Source of the DNA: Vicinamibacteria bacterium
Lineage (GTDB): Bacteria; Acidobacteriota; Vicinamibacteria; Fen-336
Assembly (NCBI GenBank): GCA_025923995.1
Contig: JAICEW010000014.1
Location: 1 to 41,026, forward strand
Direction: 5' to 3'
Length of the DNA stretch: 41,026 nt
Part shown: positions 19,052-27,305 of the stretch, piece by piece
Position numbering within the stretch: the stretch's first letter is position 1
Layout of the letters: each line of letters begins with the position of its first letter
Program-made: the position numbers and the translations under genes
The notes under the pieces: generated by a model
What the model was told of the DNA's origin: nothing
The model's database searches: none
What the model saw: the letters and a program-made list of their open reading frames with translations, nothing else

Positions 19052-20067
19052 CCGCGACGTTGCCGGTCTACTCGAAGAAGGACTTCCAGACGGACCAGGA
19101 GGTCCGCTGGTGCCCGGGCTGCGGGGACTACGCGATCCTCTCCGCGGTGCAGTCGGTGTTCCCGGAGCTCGGGATCCCGCGCGAGAAGTTCGTCGTGGTG
19201 TCGGGCATCGGCTGCTCCAGCCGGTTCCCGTACTACATGAACACCTTCGGCTTCCACACCATCCACGGGCGCGCGCCCGCGGTCGCGACGGGGCTCAAGG
19301 TGGCGCGGCCCGACCTCGAGGTCTGGATCGCGACCGGCGACGGCGATGCGCTGTCGATCGGCGGCAACCACACCATCCACATGCTCCGCCGCAACGTGGG
19401 CCTCAAGGTCCTGCTGTTCAACAACCGGATCTACGGGCTGACCAAGGGCCAGTACTCGCCGACGTCCGAGATGGGCAAGCGGGCCAAGTCGACACCCTAC
19501 GGCTCCGTGGACCGGCCCTTCAACGTGCTCTCGCTGGCCCTGGGCGCGGAGGCCACGTTCGTCGCGCGCTCGGTGGACGTGTTCCAGCCGCACCTCAAGG
19601 CCACGCTCAAGCATGCCGCGGCCCACCGCGGCACCGCGTTCGTCGAGATCCTGCAGAACTGCAACATCTTCAACGACCGCGCCTGGGAGCACCTCACCGA
19701 GAAGGAGGTGCGCGACGACCAGACGATCGGCCTCGAGCACGGCCAGCCCCTCGTGTTCGGCAAGAACAGGGACAAGGGCATCCGCATGAACGGGCTGGAC
19801 CTCGAGGTGGTGCCGCTCGGCAACGGCATCAGCGAGAAGGACCTGATCGTGCACGACGCGGGGCATCCCAACCCGGCCTACGCCTTCCTGCTCTCGCGCA
19901 TGGACGGGCGGCCCGGGTTCCCGACGCCGCTGGGCGTGCTGCGCGCGGTCGACGCGCCGGTCTACGAGGACGGCATGTCCGAGCAGCTCCGGCAGATCAT
20001 CGCGAAGAAGGGCCCGGGCCAGCTCGACCAGCTCCTTCACGCCGGCGACACCTGGGAAGTCCGTTAG
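19048..20067 (+). CDS. korB: 2-oxoacid:ferredoxin oxidoreductase subunit beta
   Basis: ATGA overlap with korA; VRWCPGCGDYAILSAVQ, SGIGCSSRFPYYMNTFGFHTIHGRAPAVATG, TGDGDALSIGGNH. Confidence 0.95.
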   Translation: MTATLPVYSKKDFQTDQEVRWCPGCGDYAILSAVQSVFPELGIPREKFVVVSGIGCSSRFPYYMNTFGFHTIHGRAPAVATGLKVARPDLEVWIATGDGDALSIGGNHTIHMLRRNVGLKVLLFNNRIYGLTKGQYSPTSEMGKRAKSTPYGSVDRPFNVLSLALGAEATFVARSVDVFQPHLKATLKHAAAHRGTAFVEILQNCNIFNDRAWEHLTEKEVRDDQTIGLEHGQPLVFGKNRDKGIRMNGLDLEVVPLGNGISEKDLIVHDAGHPNPAYAFLLSRMDGRPGFPTPLGVLRAVDAPVYEDGMSEQLRQIIAKKGPGQLDQLLHAGDTWEVR

Positions 20068-20129
20068 CGTCGGACCTTCCCGCGGAAGCGGCCACGTCCC
20101 GGGGGCCCCGGGCGTGGCCGGCCCTGGCC

Positions 20130-21584
20130 GTGTTCGCGCTGACCCTGTCGGTCTGCGCGGTGTCGCTCACGACGCACCGGCAGCTCGGATACCTGCGCGG
20201 CCTGGCCGACCGGTGGCTCGCCCTCGGCCTGAACCAGCGCGTCCACGGCGTGCTGGGCGACGGGCAGGAGCCCACGATCTTCAAGCCCCCGGGCTATCCG
20301 ACGTTCATCGCGTTCGTCGTGCTCGTCGGCGTGGAGAAGCCGCGGGCCACGGAGACGTTCCCGGCCTATCCGGCCTGGTCCGAGCTGCACGGCCTGATGG
20401 TCCGGTACGAGCCGGCGGACGTCGCGCGCATCGTGACGGCGGTCTACTGGGCGCAGGCGCTGGCCCTGGCCGCGGCGGCCGCGCTGCTGTTCCTGTGGCT
20501 CGCGCGCCTGATGCGCGTCGAGGTGGCGTTCGTCGGTGCGCTGCTGTTCGGGCTCTCGCCCCACACGCTGATCCTGGCTGGCTTCCTGCATTACAGCGCG
20601 CTGCACCTGCTCCTGATGATCGCGGGCGGGGTGGCGCTCGAGTGGGCCCTTTCGGGCGAACGGCCCTCGCGCGGCCGGCTGTTCGCGGCCGGTCTCGTCT
20701 GGGGGATCGCCACGCTGGTGCGGCCGGTCACGCTGCTGCTGCCGCCCTTCCTGCTCCTGGCCCTGCTGCTCCGTGACAGGCGCTGGCGCGCGCCCGCCGC
20801 CTCGGTCCTCGTCTTCACGCTGGGCATGACCGCCGTCATCGCGCCCTACACCGTGCGCAACTACCTCCGCAGCGGCGCGATCGTCCCCGTCAGCGCGCAG
20901 GTCTGGATGAACCTGTGGGCCGCGTCGCTGGCCCCGGTCGCGCCGCAGCCCGACCACCTGCGCTGGAAGGCCGTGCGCATGCCGCTGATGCGCATCCTCA
21001 AGCGCGTGCCGGAGTCGCCGCTGCGCACGGACCCGGAGACCGTCCGCGACAGCCTGCGCCTGGAGGCGGAGTTCCGGCGGCTCACCCTGCGGAACCTGGG
21101 GCGCCGGCCGGGAGTCTACGTCGCGAACTTCGCGTCCTCGCTGTGGACGCTGGTGCGCGACATGCCCACCGTGCTGGTCCGGAACTTCCAGTACCTGGGG
21201 CGCCCCGAGGCCACCGTGAGGGACTGGTACTCGCCGGGCCGGGTCCAGGACTTCCACCCGCCGGGCGCGAGCCGCTTGAGCGCCGCCGTCGTGCACGCGC
21301 TGGGGCTGTTCTCGGTCGCGGCGCTTCTGCTCGACGCCCGCCGGCGCGACCCGGCCCTGCTCGTGGCGGGGACGTTGTACGCGTGCGTGGTGGTCGCGCA
21401 CGCGCTGGTCTGGATGGATCTGCTCTACTACTACGTCAAGCTCCCGTTCGTCTTCGTGGCCGGCTTCCGCTTCGTGGACCAGGCGCTGGCGTGGCTCGGC
21501 GGGCGCGCTGGCCGCGCCTGGGAAGCCGTCGTGCTGGTCCTGGTCACGGCCCTCGGCGTCGGCCTCGCGGCGTGGGTCCTCTGA
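20130..21584 (+). CDS. Polytopic membrane glycosyltransferase (GT39/ArnT-like)
   Basis: Many TM segments, KPPGYPTFIAFVV near N-term, PYTVRNYLRSGAIVPVS motif typical of GT39-like proteins. Start uncertain (no ATG near the korB stop; GTG 20130 possible). Confidence 0.75.
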   Translation: MFALTLSVCAVSLTTHRQLGYLRGLADRWLALGLNQRVHGVLGDGQEPTIFKPPGYPTFIAFVVLVGVEKPRATETFPAYPAWSELHGLMVRYEPADVARIVTAVYWAQALALAAAAALLFLWLARLMRVEVAFVGALLFGLSPHTLILAGFLHYSALHLLLMIAGGVALEWALSGERPSRGRLFAAGLVWGIATLVRPVTLLLPPFLLLALLLRDRRWRAPAASVLVFTLGMTAVIAPYTVRNYLRSGAIVPVSAQVWMNLWAASLAPVAPQPDHLRWKAVRMPLMRILKRVPESPLRTDPETVRDSLRLEAEFRRLTLRNLGRRPGVYVANFASSLWTLVRDMPTVLVRNFQYLGRPEATVRDWYSPGRVQDFHPPGASRLSAAVVHALGLFSVAALLLDARRRDPALLVAGTLYACVVVAHALVWMDLLYYYVKLPFVFVAGFRFVDQALAWLGGRAGRAWEAVVLVLVTALGVGLAAWVL

Positions 21585-21640
21585 ACGGGTCCCTCACGGC
21601 TCCGGCCCGACGCCGGACTTGAAGTAGATTGGGGCGCGAT

Positions 21641-22351
21641 ATGCCATCGTCCGTCAGCGTCGTGATCCCGATGTACAACGAGGAGGACTACGTCGAGCGC
21701 ACCGTGGCCGCGGTGCGCGGCGCGCTCGGCCGGGCCGGCATCGAGCACGAGCTGGTGCTGGTCGACGACGCCTCCACCGACCGTACGGCCGCCCTGGCCG
21801 ACGCGGCGGCCGCGCGGGACCCGCAGGTGCGCGTCCTGCACAACCCGAGCAACCTCACGCTGGGCGGATCCCTGCGCGCGGGCTTCGCGGCCGCCACCAA
21901 GGACCTCATCCTGTACACGGACGCGGACCTGCCCTTCGACTTCGAGGAGATCCCGCGCGCGGTGCGCCTGCTCGACCTGCTGGAGGCGGACTTCGTGTCC
22001 GCGTACCGCTTCGACCGCACGGCCGAGGGCAGCCGGCGCGCGCTCTACACTTGGGGCTACAGCGTCATCATCCGCGCGCTGTTCGGGCTGCGTCACCGCG
22101 ACATCAACTTCGCCTGCAAGCTCTTCCGTCGCTCGCTGCTCCAGCGCTTCGAGCTCAAGAGCGGGGGCAGCTTCATCGACGCGGAGCTGCTCGTGCGCGC
22201 GGGGGCGGCGGGAGCGACCGTGATCCAGATCGGCGTGGACTACTTCCCCCGCACGCGCGGCGTCTCCAAGCTGGCCTCGGGCGCCGTGATCGTGCGCATC
22301 CTGAAGGAGCTGGCCTCGCTCTGGCGCGAGCTGCGGCGCGCGCGCCGGTGA
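21641..22351 (+). CDS. Family 2 glycosyltransferase (dolichol-phosphate mannosyltransferase-like)
   Basis: MPSSVSVVIPMYNEEDYVERTV, LVLVDDASTDRTAALAD, LILYTDADLPFDFEEI. Confidence 0.9.
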   Translation: MPSSVSVVIPMYNEEDYVERTVAAVRGALGRAGIEHELVLVDDASTDRTAALADAAAARDPQVRVLHNPSNLTLGGSLRAGFAAATKDLILYTDADLPFDFEEIPRAVRLLDLLEADFVSAYRFDRTAEGSRRALYTWGYSVIIRALFGLRHRDINFACKLFRRSLLQRFELKSGGSFIDAELLVRAGAAGATVIQIGVDYFPRTRGVSKLASGAVIVRILKELASLWRELRRARR

Positions 22352-24030
22352 GCCGGGCGGCCCGCGTCCGGGCCGCGTTCGTCCTCGTGCTGTCGGTGAC
22401 GTTCGCGCTCGCCTACGGCCTGCGCTACGGCGTCCACAACCAGCACACGTACCTGCTGCGCGCGGCACGCCGGGCCCGCCCCGGGCTGTTCGCCCGCGAC
22501 TGGCTGGCGACGCAGGCCACCGACTACCACGCCGCCTTCAGCACGCTCGCGGGCCTGCTGATGTCGGGCGGCCATGCGGCCTGGGCCCTGGCGCTCGCGA
22601 ACGTGATCGTGCTGGCGGGGGCCGCGGTGCTGTTCTACCGGCTCGCGCGCGAGCTGGCGGGAGGCGCCGCGCCGGGCGCCTTCCTCCTCCTCGTCGGCTG
22701 GCCCGCGTTCGCCGCGCAGCACGAGGTGCTCGGCAGCGTGGCGGTGAGCGCGCTCTTCACGAACTACCTGGTGCCCGCGAACCTGGGCAGCCTGGGCCTG
22801 CTGACGGCCCTGTTGCTCCACGTGCGCGGTCGCTTCCTCTGGTCGGGCGTGGCGGCGGGGCTGGCCGGGCTCCTCCACGCGAACTACCTCGTGCTGGCGC
22901 CGCCGCTCCTGCTCCTCGCGCACGCCGTGAGCCGCCCACGCGGCGCGCGGCCCGTGCTGGTGCAGCTCGCGCCCTGCGCGGCCGTCACGCTGCTGCGGAT
23001 GCCCGAGCTGCTGGCGATGAGCCTGGACCCCATGGCGGCCGAGGGACGGCGCATCTTCCTGACCATCCGCTCCCCTCACCACTACGTGCCGCTCACGTTC
23101 GTGCGCGACTTCGCGCCCTTCTACGGCTGGCAGCTGCTGGGCCTCGCCGCGTGGCACGCGTCCGGCGAGCCGTCCTCCGCATCCGCCGCGCGCCTGCGCG
23201 CCCTGTTCGTCTCGATCGTCGCGCTGGTGACGGCCGCGACGCTGCTGACGACGGTCGTCTACGTGCCGGCCCTGGCCCAGCTCTACGTCTTCCGGCTGGC
23301 CCCGTTCGGGGTGCTGCTCGCGCTGGTCTCGCTGTCCGCCTGGCTCGCCACCGGCGCGCCCGTCGCCGGCTCGCGCACACGGCGCGCGGTCGTGATCGCG
23401 CTGCTCGTGGCCGGCGGGCTCGGGATCGCCTCTCGCGCGGCTCCGACGGTGCGCGGCGGCGTCGTGATCCTGGTGGCCTCCGCGGCGCTGGGCGCTGCCG
23501 GCATGTTCGCCGCCCGGTCCGCGCAGGCGGTCGGGCTGCTGGGCGCGTCGCTGCTCCTGCTGGGCGCTGCCCGCGGCGTGCCGGGGCTGCGCGAGGAGGC
23601 GCGGGCGCTGGGGCAGCCGCTGAGCCGCGAGGAGGAGCTCTACGGCTGGGCGCAGACCACTCCGCCCGGCGCGCTGTTCGCGATCCCGCCCGACCTGGAC
23701 GGCTTCCGCCTCTCGGCCGAGCGCGCGGCCGTCGTCGACTGGAAGTCGACCCCGGTCGTCCCCAGCGAGGTCTGCGAATGGTATCGGCGGGTCCTCCTGG
23801 TGTCCGGGCTGGGAAAGGTCGCCGACCTGGACGCGGCCGTGCGCGGCTACCAGACCATGGGCCCGTGGCGCATCGCCCGGCTGCGGTCGGAGCTGGGCGT
23901 CGACTACGTCGTCCTGCGCAGCCCCTTCCCGCGCACGCGGCTGCCCGAGTACCCCGTCGCCTTCCAGGACGGGCACTTCATCGTGTTCGACGTGCGCCGG
24001 CCCGCGCCGCTGCCCCAGCGGCGGCGCTGA
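22348..24030 (+). CDS. Polytopic membrane protein, putative glycan/glycosyltransferase-related
   Basis: GTGA overlap with GT2 gene; multiple TM helices; C-terminal soluble domain (FAIPPDLDGFRLSAERAAVVDWKSTPVVPSEVCEWYRR). Confidence 0.7.
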   Translation: MSRAARVRAAFVLVLSVTFALAYGLRYGVHNQHTYLLRAARRARPGLFARDWLATQATDYHAAFSTLAGLLMSGGHAAWALALANVIVLAGAAVLFYRLARELAGGAAPGAFLLLVGWPAFAAQHEVLGSVAVSALFTNYLVPANLGSLGLLTALLLHVRGRFLWSGVAAGLAGLLHANYLVLAPPLLLLAHAVSRPRGARPVLVQLAPCAAVTLLRMPELLAMSLDPMAAEGRRIFLTIRSPHHYVPLTFVRDFAPFYGWQLLGLAAWHASGEPSSASAARLRALFVSIVALVTAATLLTTVVYVPALAQLYVFRLAPFGVLLALVSLSAWLATGAPVAGSRTRRAVVIALLVAGGLGIASRAAPTVRGGVVILVASAALGAAGMFAARSAQAVGLLGASLLLLGAARGVPGLREEARALGQPLSREEELYGWAQTTPPGALFAIPPDLDGFRLSAERAAVVDWKSTPVVPSEVCEWYRRVLLVSGLGKVADLDAAVRGYQTMGPWRIARLRSELGVDYVVLRSPFPRTRLPEYPVAFQDGHFIVFDVRRPAPLPQRRR

Positions 24031-24036
24031 CGCAGG

Positions 24037-25278
24037 TCAGTCCTGGCTCGGCGCGGCTTCCGCGCACGCGGGCAGCCAGCGGCGGTCGGCGAGTCCCGTG
24101 CGCACCGCTTCGGCGGCGACGCGATGCCCGACGGCGTTCCAGTGCCCGTCGCGCACGAAGTAGGGCTCGCCGAAGATCCCGTGGTCCTCGCGGCGCAAGG
24201 CGGGCGTGAGGTCGAGCAGCGCGAACCCTCCGTCCGCCGCGCTCTTCTGCAGGCGCTTCCAGACGAACTCGCGGTTCCAGGCGGCGGGCGGCAGCTCGTA
24301 GCGCATCCGCGTCAGGTCCCAGGCGCGCTCGCTCACCTCCATGATGGAGGGCACGTACGCCACCAGCAGCTGGGCGCCGGCGGCCTCGGTCTCGCGCTCG
24401 AGCGTCTCCAGGATGCGGTCGGTGATGCGCCAGCCGGCCTGGATGTCGGGGTTCGGCCGGCGCCGGTACACGAGCAGCTCGTCCGAGATGCCGTCGCCTC
24501 CGAGCGGATCCCACAGGCCCAGGCGTCCCAGCCGGTCGAACACGCGGGGGGCCCCGATCATCAGCCGCTCGCGCAGCCAGTACCAGGCGGCCGAGCCGCG
24601 CACGCTCCGCCGCGCCGGAGCGCCGCCCGCCGCGGGGGGCGGCGTCGGTGGCGGCTGCGGCACGGGATCGTTCTCGAGGCGGACGCCCTCGTCGGTCCTC
24701 ACCAGGTGGGGCTTGGGCAGGCGGTAGTAGCGGTCGAGCGCGTTGTAGAGGATGTCGTTGTAGTGGAAGAACAGCACCACGACCTGCGGCGTGTACTTGC
24801 GTCCCTCGTGCGCGTAGAACAGGTACTCCTGGTCGGTGCTGTACCCGGTCGTGCCGCCGTTGATCACCTCCACGCGGCACTGCGGCCGGTCGAGCGACTT
24901 CTCGAGCACCTGCGTGACCGTCTCCTCCAGCGCGACGCTGTAGCCCTCGATGTAGGAGTCGCCCAGGGCCAGGACGCGGAACGTGCCCGGCGCGGCCTCG
25001 TAGCTGCGCTCCACGTCGCGCAGGCCGAGGCGGTTGATGACCACCTCGGTCCGGTACTCGCGCCGCGAGTAGACGGCGCGGGCGCCGGGCGTCTTGCGCC
25101 ATCCCAGGACCGGGTCGTGCTCGGTGTAGCGGGCCCGCTCGTCGCGCTCCTTGCCCGACGGCGGCGCGGCCAGCCGCGCCCAGACCTCGAACGCGAGGAG
25201 CATGACGCCGATCGCGGCCGCGGAGAGCAGCAGGTTGGGCGCCAGCGCGCGCAGCCGCGCCCGCAGCGCGCGCGTCAC
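24037..25278 (-). CDS. SGNH/GDSL-hydrolase-family protein, membrane anchored
   Basis: N-terminal TM; FRVLALGDSYIEGYSVALEETVTQVLEKSL (block I) and VVLFFHYNDILYNALDRYY; C-terminal DGHWNAVGHRVAAEAV (DxxH). GTG start overlaps upstream stop. Confidence 0.82.
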   Translation of the reverse strand: MTRALRARLRALAPNLLLSAAAIGVMLLAFEVWARLAAPPSGKERDERARYTEHDPVLGWRKTPGARAVYSRREYRTEVVINRLGLRDVERSYEAAPGTFRVLALGDSYIEGYSVALEETVTQVLEKSLDRPQCRVEVINGGTTGYSTDQEYLFYAHEGRKYTPQVVVLFFHYNDILYNALDRYYRLPKPHLVRTDEGVRLENDPVPQPPPTPPPAAGGAPARRSVRGSAAWYWLRERLMIGAPRVFDRLGRLGLWDPLGGDGISDELLVYRRRPNPDIQAGWRITDRILETLERETEAAGAQLLVAYVPSIMEVSERAWDLTRMRYELPPAAWNREFVWKRLQKSAADGGFALLDLTPALRREDHGIFGEPYFVRDGHWNAVGHRVAAEAVRTGLADRRWLPACAEAAPSQD

Positions 25279-26927
25279 GGCCGCGCCTCGATGCGACCGC
25301 GGAACGTGGCGAAGGGCTCCGCCTGCTCGGGCGCGAAGCGCAGGCGAAGGCCCCGGTGCTCCTCCGCGAACAGCGCGAGCAGGGGAGGCGCCGACGGAGG
25401 CGCCAGCAGCACCGTCCGCGGGTCGGCCAGCGCGTCGACGAGGTCCGACGACCCGAACGACGCGAGGAGGTCCTGCGCCACGGGTGTCCGCTGCGACCAG
25501 CCCAGGCTGAACAGGCGCAGCGCGCGCAGACGCGCGGGCGACTCCAGCGGACGCACCACCTCGAAGGGGAACGCGTTGAACCAGGCCACGACGAGCTGCC
25601 CGGGAGACTGGAGGATCGGCTCGTAGCGGGCCCGGAGGACGCGGGCCTGCTCGCGCTCGGTGCGGCCCTCGCGCTGCTGGTGGACGACGGAGATCGCGAG
25701 GCCGATCAGGGCCAGCGCTGTCGCCAGCGCGTCCTTCGCGCGCGACGTGCGCACGGCGTCGGGCGCGGCGTCCCAGCCCAGCGCGACGCAGAGCGGGAAC
25801 GCGAACAGTGGAAGGTAGACCTGCGGCGCCGACTTGCGGAACGCCGCGAGCAGCAGCGTCGCCAGCAGCGCGGCCGCCAGCAGCGCGGCCGCGATCGCGA
25901 GGCGCCGGCGGCCGGCGCCCCGCAGCAGCAGGGGGAGCGCCAGCAGCATCGCCCAGAGCGCCGGGTTCCCAGCGGCGCGCTCCAGGCGCGCGCCACCGTT
26001 CACCAGCCGCTGCCAGGTCCCCGTCTCCGGCACTTCGGCCAGCAGCCGTCGCAGCGCGTCGGCGCCGTACACGTCCGGGTCGAAGTGGACCCACTGCATG
26101 AAGAGCCGATGGTCGTTCGCGGTCCAGCCCGCTCGGGCCAGCGCTTCTGGCAGCTCCGGCCCTTGGGCCGACGCGCGTCCGTAGTCGGTGATCTCGGGCA
26201 AGAGCGGGATGAAGTCGCGGAAGGCCTGCCAGCCCGGGTCCTGCCGGTACGCGTGGCGGTCGTACGCGACCGCCGCCATGGCCAACAGCGCCGCGCAGGC
26301 GCCGATGGCCAGCCAGCGACGTCCCGGGCGTCCGCGCGTGGCCAGCAGGGCAGTGAGGCCGCCGAAGGCGATCACCAGCACGAACGGATCGAAGCGCTCG
26401 AGCGCGCCCAGGAGCAGCAACGACACCGCCCCGGTTGCGACCCCCGGTCCGTTGGCGCCCTCGCCCTCCGCCGCGCGCAGCCAGAGGCACCCGCCGGCGA
26501 TGGCGGCCAGGAACGCGGTGCTCGAGAACTGCAGGTTGACCAGCGTGCCGAGGCCGACGACGCCGTAGGTCAGGACGCACAGGCCCACGCGCCGCGCGGT
26601 GAGCCCGCGCGCGAGGCCCGTGTGGAACAGGCCGGTCCAGGCGGCGGCCTGCACGCCGACCAGGTGGAGCCCGTACCAGGGGACGTCGGGCGCGCGGCGG
26701 TACAGCGCCGCCACCACGCGTCCCACCAGCACGTTCGTGAACACCAGGTGCTCGTCGGGCTGCAGCGCCAGGCCCACGCCCGACGCGATCATCGCCATCA
26801 CCGCGCCGTCGTTCGTGAAGAAGGGATCGAAGAGCGCCAGCGTGACGGCGATCAGGCCGGCCGCGAGCAGGGCCGAAGCCGCGAGCGCTCGCCGCGACGC
26901 GTTCTCGGGCATCTTGAGGTGCGCCAT
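25275..26927 (-). CDS. Polytopic membrane protein, putative glycosyltransferase/glycan-related
   Basis: MAHLKMPENASRRALAASALLAAG start; about 10 TM segments; coupled to SGNH gene. Confidence 0.65.
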   Translation of the reverse strand: MAHLKMPENASRRALAASALLAAGLIAVTLALFDPFFTNDGAVMAMIASGVGLALQPDEHLVFTNVLVGRVVAALYRRAPDVPWYGLHLVGVQAAAWTGLFHTGLARGLTARRVGLCVLTYGVVGLGTLVNLQFSSTAFLAAIAGGCLWLRAAEGEGANGPGVATGAVSLLLLGALERFDPFVLVIAFGGLTALLATRGRPGRRWLAIGACAALLAMAAVAYDRHAYRQDPGWQAFRDFIPLLPEITDYGRASAQGPELPEALARAGWTANDHRLFMQWVHFDPDVYGADALRRLLAEVPETGTWQRLVNGGARLERAAGNPALWAMLLALPLLLRGAGRRRLAIAAALLAAALLATLLLAAFRKSAPQVYLPLFAFPLCVALGWDAAPDAVRTSRAKDALATALALIGLAISVVHQQREGRTEREQARVLRARYEPILQSPGQLVVAWFNAFPFEVVRPLESPARLRALRLFSLGWSQRTPVAQDLLASFGSSDLVDALADPRTVLLAPPSAPPLLALFAEEHRGLRLRFAPEQAEPFATFRGRIEARP

Positions 26928-26972
26928 TCTAGCAGCGGCCCGGAACCGCGCCAGGTGCAGCGGACTTTGACC

Positions 26973-27001
26973 TTGACAGCCCCCGAGACCAAACCGATAT
27001 T
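26973..27001 (+). promoter_or_regulatory. Candidate sigma-70-type promoter for intergenic ncRNA
   Basis: TTGACA (26973-26978), 17-nt spacer, GATATT (26996-27001). Confidence 0.55.
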
Positions 27002-27007
27002 GGGATC

Positions 27008-27287
27008 GAGAAGCGGCGCTCCTTCGTGCCTCATGGAGTGTCGCTTCCGAGCGGACGTTGACGAAAGCGTGAGGTCGTGGCCGTTTGTCGTGGCCGTGAG
27101 TCGTATCGACGTATCCGATTGGGCACGGAGGATCTCGTGGAACAGAGTCCGCCGGGCTTCGAGGGGGGCTCGACGAAGGGGCCCCGAACAAGTACGTTGA
27201 AGTAGAAGAACGCGTCGCAATGACGCGTTGGGGCATGACCCCAAAGAAGACGTATGGGCCCGGGATCCCCTCCCGGGCCCTTCTTTC
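27008..27287 (+). ncRNA. Candidate structured non-coding RNA, unknown class
   Basis: Intergenic, no supported CDS. 13-bp stem GAAGCGGCGCTCC/GGAGTGTCGCTTC (27010-27022/27035-27047) with two G-U pairs valid on + strand; GCGGAC/GTCCGC long-range pairing (27051-27056/27147-27152); AACGCGTC-gcaat-GACGCGTT (27209-27229); GGGG-catga-CCCC (27230-27242); terminator at 27256-27286. Confidence 0.6.
27256..27286 (+). terminator. Rho-independent terminator
   Basis: GGGCCCGGGA-tcccc-TCCCGGGCCC perfect 10-bp stem followed by TTCTTT. Confidence 0.8.
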
Positions 27288-27305
27288 GTGCGTGGGTCTC
27301 CAGGG

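Noticed and set aside
26973-27287. Intergenic RNA as tmRNA, RNase P RNA or SRP RNA
   Set aside because: No tRNA-like ends or tag ORF, no GAGGAAAGUC/ACAGAAA RNase P cores and no SRP GGUCAGG...GGAAGCAGC core seen.
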